From JALYJG01 sp033763555 (GTDB taxonomy: Bacteria > Pseudomonadota > Alphaproteobacteria > UBA9219), in assembly GCA_033763555.1 (NCBI GenBank), contig JANRKK010000028.1:1-9171 (forward strand): 9,171 nt of DNA, written 5' to 3'. This document shows positions 5,535 through 9,171 of this stretch, piece after piece. The translations under genes and the position numbers were made by a program. Every line of letters begins with the position of its first letter. The stretch's first letter is position 1. The notes under the pieces were generated by a model. It did not search any database. It worked only from the letters and a program-made list of their open reading frames with translations, and had not been told where the DNA came from.

Positions 5535-6543
5535 CTTCCTCATTTTCGCTGGCGAGCATAATTTCGCCCTTGGCCGCGAGATCCTTGGCCGCAGCGACTA
5601 GAGAAGCCTGGGCTTCTTCCACATCGCGCAAGCGCACGCCGCCAAGTGCCGTCATATCTTCTTTCAGCAACTTACCAGCACGTTCCGACATATTGGTGAA
5701 GAACAGTTCCTTGATGCCATCCGAAGCGCCCTTCAGGGCCATAGGCAGCTTGGCCTTGTCGGCGACGCGCAGGATGGCCTGAATGGCGGGCCCCTGCAGC
5801 TTGCCGAGATCTTCAAAGGTGAACATCAGGCCCTTGATCTTGTCGGCGGATTCCTTGGTGCGCTCTTCCAGTGCGGTCATGAATTTCGCTTCGCTGGCGC
5901 GATCGAGATTGTTGAAAATTTCGGCCATGGATTCATGCGGGTCGCGGCGGCTGGTGCGCGCCAGATTGTTCATGAATTCATTGCGCAGCGTGCGCTCGAT
6001 ATCCTCAAGAACATCCTTCTGCACAGATTCCATGCGCAGCATCCGGCTGATGACTTCCATCGCGAAGCTTTCTGGAAGTTCCGACAGGACACGCGCTGCG
6101 TGGTCAGGCTTGATTTTGGAGATAACGACCGCAACCGTCTGCGGGTATTCGTTTTTCAAATAAGCGGCGAGAACAGCCTCGCTCACATTTGCCAGCTTGT
6201 CCCACATGGTGCGTCCGGCGGGGCCGCGGATATCTTCCATAATATTGCTGACGCGGGATTTATCGAGAACCTTCATCAGCAGGCGTTCGGTGGATTCCAA
6301 TGTTCCGCTCGCACCGCCCGTTGAGGAAATCTGTTCGGCGAATTCCATGAACAGCTTTTCGACGAGACCCGAACTGGCGCTACCCAGATTGGCCATCACT
6401 TGGGACAGTTCCTTGATTTCGTCGTCGTTCATGTGGGAGAAAATGCGCGCCGCATATTCTTCGCCAAGCGACAGAATAAAAAGCGCAGCCTTCTCGGCGC
6501 CGGAGAGGCCTCTTACATCTTCGCGAAGGCGTGGTGCGGCCAT
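5518..6543 (-). CDS. fliG: Flagellar motor switch protein FliG
   Basis: A 341-residue protein, normal for FliG. The N domain (about 1-100) binds the FliF tail; the middle domain (about 115-190) has the FliM-binding motif as EYPQ (132-135) where enterobacteria have EHPQ; the C domain (about 200-330) carries the torque-generating helix that faces the stator. The charged residues important in E. coli FliG appear conserved or conservatively changed: K271, R288, E295-D296 and R304. FliG sits between the MS ring and the C-ring and converts stator force into rotation. ATG 6543 follows the fliF stop by 14 bp with a strong GGGAGGG site between them. The final codons overlap the likely start of the fliH-like gene. 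Confidence 0.97.
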   Translation of the reverse strand: MAAPRLREDVRGLSGAEKAALFILSLGEEYAARIFSHMNDDEIKELSQVMANLGSASSGLVEKLFMEFAEQISSTGGASGTLESTERLLMKVLDKSRVSNIMEDIRGPAGRTMWDKLANVSEAVLAAYLKNEYPQTVAVVISKIKPDHAARVLSELPESFAMEVISRMLRMESVQKDVLEDIERTLRNEFMNNLARTSRRDPHESMAEIFNNLDRASEAKFMTALEERTKESADKIKGLMFTFEDLGKLQGPAIQAILRVADKAKLPMALKGASDGIKELFFTNMSERAGKLLKEDMTALGGVRLRDVEEAQASLVAAAKDLAAKGEIMLASENEEDELVY

Positions 6544-6557
6544 TGGTTATACCCTCC

Positions 6558-8243
6558 CTAACGACTTTCCTGATACATCCAATTGCGCAGGATCGAGACC
6601 GCTTCTTCGGGGTGCTTATCCACGATCTCGCCAACCTTCCTGAGTGATGAGGCCTTCACGCGGCCCTCCACACGGGAAATATCGATCATGCGTTCGATTT
6701 CAGATTCACTGGCTTCGCCTTCGGCGGAGGCGAAAGCCCCCGAGGGCGGCGGGAGCTGTGCCGTTCCGCCCGCTGTCGCGCCTGCTAGCAGGCCTTGCTG
6801 ATCGCCCGCTACGCTGGTTGCGGATTCAAGCACTTTTCGCAGCATGGGGCGCACGAGCAGGAGCACCACCAGCAAGCCGATAACGGCGAGGATGAGGGTT
6901 TCCAGAGCGTGGAAAAGATCGCTCTTCGGTATACCCATCAGCATGGTCGGATTTCCGGTATCTTCCTTGGCAGCTTCACCCTGCGCGAACTGCATATTGG
7001 CGACTTCCAGCGTATCGCCGCGTGTGGTGTTCAGGTTGATGGCGGAACGCACCAGGTTTTTGATTTTGTCCATCTCATCATCCGGGCGCGGCGTATAAGT
7101 CGTCTTGGCGGTCTCGCCTTCGCCCTCGGTCTTATAGGTACCGTCAACAACGACTGCAACCGACAGGCGGCGCACCTGGCCGCTTTCACGCACCTGGCTG
7201 CGGATGGTTTTGTTGATTTCGTAATTGATGGTTTCTTCTGTGCGGCTGTTCTTGTTCGATGCGCCACCACCCCCCGCCAGTGCATTGGCAACCTGTGCCG
7301 GATTGGCGGGTAGATTGTTGGTAACGGAAACACCCTGGCTTCCCGCTTCGGCATTCGAGGATTCTTCCGTCGTACTTTGCGTTGAACGGACAACCTGGCT
7401 TTCCGGGTCAAAGATTTCCGAATTGGTGGTGATGCGGTCGAAATCCAGTTCCGCCGACACTTGCGCCCGCACTTTGCCGTAGCCAAGCGTTTGCGCCAGC
7501 AGGTCTTCAATCTTGCGGGCTTGCGCCAGCTCGAAGGCTGAACGCATATCGTCCGGGCTTTGACCGCTGCCGCTCATGCCTTCCGCGCCGCTGCCTGCGG
7601 AACGCGCCAGCAGATTGCCGCGGTCATCGACAATCGAAACCTGGCTGGGCTGCAACTGGGGAACCGAAGCGGCGATGAGATGCTGGATGGAGGCGATCTG
7701 CTCCCGCGTGAGAACAGTGCCGCTGCGGGTTTTGATGAAGATGCTGGCTGTCGCGTTTTGAGCGCCATGACTGAACAATTCGCGTTGCGGCAGCACCAAA
7801 TGAACGCGCGCTGTTTGAATAGGATTCATAGAGCTGATGGTGCGAGCCAATTCGCCTTCCAGCGCGCGCAGGTGATTGATGCTCTGAACAAAACTGGTGG
7901 TGCCGAAGCCTTCTTTCTGGTCAAAAATTTCATATCCGACCGAACCGCCCTTCGGCAGGCCGTCCCCGGCCATGGCCATGCGGATTTTGCCAACTTGATC
8001 GGATGGAACGCGGATCAGGCCGCCGCTGGCGTCAACCTGATAGGGGATTTTCATCGTTTCCAGCTTTTGCACAATCGCGCTGGAATCCTGCTGATCAAGC
8101 TGCGTGTAGAGCAGCGACAACGGCGCCGTGGTGATGCGCGTCATGATGAAACCAAAGAAGCCCAGAAGGCTGAAGGTCACGACGGCAATGGCAAGAAGAC
8201 GGAGAGGACCAAGGTTGCGGAGCGTCTGGAGGAAGGCGTTCAC
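6558..8243 (-). CDS. fliF: Flagellar MS-ring protein FliF
   Basis: A 561-residue inner-membrane protein. A first membrane segment lies at about 14-37, the periplasmic YscJ/FliF ring-building domains span about 40-420, with a low-complexity Gly/Ala/Asn/Ser insert around 285-335, and the second membrane segment is at about 427-447. The cytoplasmic tail ends in EEAVSILRNWMYQESR (546-561), the conserved FliG-binding helix. FliF multimerises into the MS ring, the first structure of basal-body assembly, around the export gate to which FlhA belongs. The start is GTG at 8243-8241, preceded by AAGGAG with 9 bases spacing; no in-frame ATG lies upstream before a stop, and the sequence after it (MNAFLQTLRNLG) fits the family. 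It is the first gene of the cluster, so its upstream region (8244-8583) should hold the operon promoter. Confidence 0.96.
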   Translation of the reverse strand: MNAFLQTLRNLGPLRLLAIAVVTFSLLGFFGFIMTRITTAPLSLLYTQLDQQDSSAIVQKLETMKIPYQVDASGGLIRVPSDQVGKIRMAMAGDGLPKGGSVGYEIFDQKEGFGTTSFVQSINHLRALEGELARTISSMNPIQTARVHLVLPQRELFSHGAQNATASIFIKTRSGTVLTREQIASIQHLIAASVPQLQPSQVSIVDDRGNLLARSAGSGAEGMSGSGQSPDDMRSAFELAQARKIEDLLAQTLGYGKVRAQVSAELDFDRITTNSEIFDPESQVVRSTQSTTEESSNAEAGSQGVSVTNNLPANPAQVANALAGGGGASNKNSRTEETINYEINKTIRSQVRESGQVRRLSVAVVVDGTYKTEGEGETAKTTYTPRPDDEMDKIKNLVRSAINLNTTRGDTLEVANMQFAQGEAAKEDTGNPTMLMGIPKSDLFHALETLILAVIGLLVVLLLVRPMLRKVLESATSVAGDQQGLLAGATAGGTAQLPPPSGAFASAEGEASESEIERMIDISRVEGRVKASSLRKVGEIVDKHPEEAVSILRNWMYQESR

Positions 8244-8402
8244 AGGGGGATACTCCTTGGTTGGAACGGGACGGCTTCGGCGGGCTTTGGTGAGTTCCCG
8301 GGCGGGTCCTCAGGGTCTTAATGTCTTCACCACGAGATTTTTGTGGCTCTTAGGATTGGTTAAAGACTAAAGCCTTGTTTATGAAGAATGCCTTAACAAA
8401 GT

Positions 8403-8417
8403 CGGCAAAAATTGCCG
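8403..8417. promoter_or_regulatory. 15-bp perfect dyad upstream of fliF, candidate operator
   Basis: CGGCAA and TTGCCG flank a three-base A/T centre (CGGCAAAAATTGCCG), about 160 bp before the fliF start. On the minus strand the TTGCCG half could overlap a weak -35 box for fliF. In Caulobacter FlbD binds an ftr element at the fliF promoter and represses it; this dyad is a reasonable counterpart, but I have not compared it with a verified ftr consensus. Confidence 0.4.
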
Positions 8418-8520
8418 GGTACGCATAAATTTGTGTTGTGAATGTGACAGGTAGAAAAGAGATGATAAGACAATATGTTGCGGCATCGAAATAAACTAAC
8501 AGGTGATGTTAACGACATTC

Positions 8521-8548
8521 TTAAAATGATTCTGAGATGGGATACAAT
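8521..8548 (+). promoter_or_regulatory. Candidate promoter of the ROK kinase gene
   Basis: TACAAT at 8543-8548 is a good -10 box, with a weak TTAAAA-like -35 region at 8521-8526 about 16 bases upstream. Transcription would begin near 8555, giving a leader of about 30 bases that contains AGAGG. A GANTC site (8528-8532) lies in the spacer. Confidence 0.35.
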
Positions 8549-8583
8549 CGCCAAATGTTTTTAGAGGTTCGAGATTCGCACGC

Positions 8584-9171
8584 ATGAGTTCAGGTTCTTC
8601 CTTCTCCATCGGTATTGATATAGGCGGCACGAAAATCGCGGGCGCTGCCTTTACAAAGGAACGTCGCGAAATCGCGCAAATCGTTACCGCCACGCCGGAT
8701 TCTTATTCCGATCTTGTAACGATATGCCGCGACATTGTTTTCGAGTTTGATCGAAAGACGGAACAAAAGCCTTCGGTTGGAATTGGTATTCCCGGCCCGG
8801 TCAGCCGCTATCAGGGAAGCGTTTTTGCAACCAATATTCCCTGTTTGCAGAACAAGCTTTTGCAGCCGGATTTAGAAAAAGTCCTGTTGCGGCCTGTGCG
8901 TCTTGCCAATGATGCTGATTGCGCTGCTTTATCCGAAGCAATTGACGGGGCAGGGATTGGATGCGCGACGGTTTTTGGTTTGATCATGGGAACAGGTATC
9001 GGCGGCGGTTTTGTCGCGCATGGAAAAATTATTGAAGGTGTCAACGGCCTGACGGGCGAGGTTGGTCATTTGCCTTTGCCGTTCCGCGAAGATTCTGACG
9101 GGCCTGTAGTGTCCTGCGCTTGTGGCCAGAAGGGCTGCATCGACAAATCCATCAGCGGCCTGGCGCTGGCG
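8584..9171 (+). CDS. ROK-family sugar kinase, N-terminal 196 residues, cut by window edge
   Basis: From ATG 8584 the frame stays open to the window end (196 codons). It begins with the ATP-binding motif IGIDIGGTKIAGA (9-21), then GIGIPGPV (66-73), the catalytic ND pair (N109-D110), the second phosphate-binding loop MGTGIGGG (135-142), GLTGEVGHLPL (155-165) and a zinc site made of H162 with C178, C180 and C185 (CACGQKGC), followed by SGLAL. This pattern defines ROK sugar kinases such as NagK (N-acetylglucosamine kinase) and bacterial fructo- or glucokinases; the zinc motif argues for a kinase and there is no N-terminal DNA-binding domain, so it is not a ROK repressor. The residue after GCI is D187 where the family usually has Glu. 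Substrate cannot be decided. The only ribosome-site-like sequence, AGAGG at 8563-8567, is 16 bases before the ATG, unusually far. It is divergent from the flagellar operon and probably unrelated to it. Confidence 0.92.
   Translation, partial: MSSGSSFSIGIDIGGTKIAGAAFTKERREIAQIVTATPDSYSDLVTICRDIVFEFDRKTEQKPSVGIGIPGPVSRYQGSVFATNIPCLQNKLLQPDLEKVLLRPVRLANDADCAALSEAIDGAGIGCATVFGLIMGTGIGGGFVAHGKIIEGVNGLTGEVGHLPLPFREDSDGPVVSCACGQKGCIDKSISGLALA

Larger units (their letters stand above)
8244..8583. other. Divergent regulatory region between fliF and the ROK kinase gene
   Basis: No gene is visible. The part nearest fliF (8244-8310) is GC-rich and looks like a leader; 8320-8583 is AT-rich and should hold the two divergent promoters. 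It contains a 15-bp dyad (8403-8417), a TTAA-N8-TTAA pair near 8510-8525, two GANTC sites (8528-8532, 8573-8577) and a candidate rightward -10 box. I find no sigma-54 -24/-12 pair (GG-N10-GC type) in front of fliF, which agrees with fliF being an early gene made before FlbD-dependent promoters. Confidence 0.5.

Noticed and set aside
7560..8321. A 253-codon plus-strand frame opposite fliF.
   Set aside because: Antisense shadow of the clear FliF protein; no ribosome binding site or recognisable domain.
8320..8460. A sigma-54 promoter (-24/-12) upstream of fliF, tempting because the operon encodes a sigma-54 activator.
   Set aside because: The best-looking stretch, GGCAATTTTTGC, has only 8 bases between GG and GC instead of 10, and is better explained as a dyad.
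8496..9044. Minus-strand frames at 8496-8693 and 8811-9044.
   Set aside because: They lie opposite the ROK kinase gene, whose motifs are unambiguous on the plus strand.
1..9171. CRISPR array, insertion sequence, toxin-antitoxin pair or defence system.
   Set aside because: No spaced direct repeats, transposase motifs or toxin/defence domains were visible on either strand.

Overview
The window looks like an alphaproteobacterial chromosome of moderate GC content. The main evidence is the gene order fliF-fliG-flbE/fliH-fliN-flbD-flhA, all on the minus strand. As I recall it, this is the gene order of the Caulobacter crescentus fliF operon followed by flhA. The transcriptional activator has the degenerate receiver domain typical of FlbD, a regulator found in Alphaproteobacteria. 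Clustered GANTC sites (the motif methylated by the alphaproteobacterial cell-cycle methylase CcrM) in two of the three intergenic regions fit this too. I cannot place it below class; Caulobacterales, Rhodospirillales or Micavibrionales relatives would all fit.

Layout, left to right. Positions 1-345 (minus) hold the N-terminal part of a J-domain (DnaJ-like) protein that runs off the left edge. Positions 346-658 hold no convincing gene. They carry several inverted repeats and, at 609-653, the 3' half of a tRNA-Pro(CGG) gene that begins exactly at the anticodon loop, followed by a rho-independent terminator. No 5' half is present, so this looks like the attachment-site scar of an integrated element, with the element side most likely to the left. 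Positions 659-838 (minus) may encode a 59-residue protein of unknown function with a strong ribosome binding site and a plausible promoter.

Positions 1000-8243 (minus) are a compact flagellar operon, transcribed right to left. FliF makes the MS ring. FliG and FliN are rotor/C-ring switch proteins. The FliH/FlbE protein is the regulator of the export ATPase. FlbD is a sigma-54 activator that couples later flagellar gene expression to early assembly. FlhA is the export-gate membrane protein. Spacings of 3 to 25 bp, or a short overlap, suggest one transcript. Most of the basal-body rotor and export-entry machinery is therefore co-expressed with the activator of the next assembly stage.

Positions 8244-8583 form a divergent regulatory region holding a 15-bp perfect dyad upstream of fliF and a candidate promoter for the rightward gene. 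Positions 8584-9171 (plus) encode the N-terminal 196 residues of a ROK-family sugar kinase, cut by the right edge.

I did not find a clearly new multigene system. The most noteworthy signals are the half-tRNA integration scar with a perfect 11-bp hairpin beside it, the degenerate FlbD receiver, the dyads near fliF and flhA, and the GANTC clustering.
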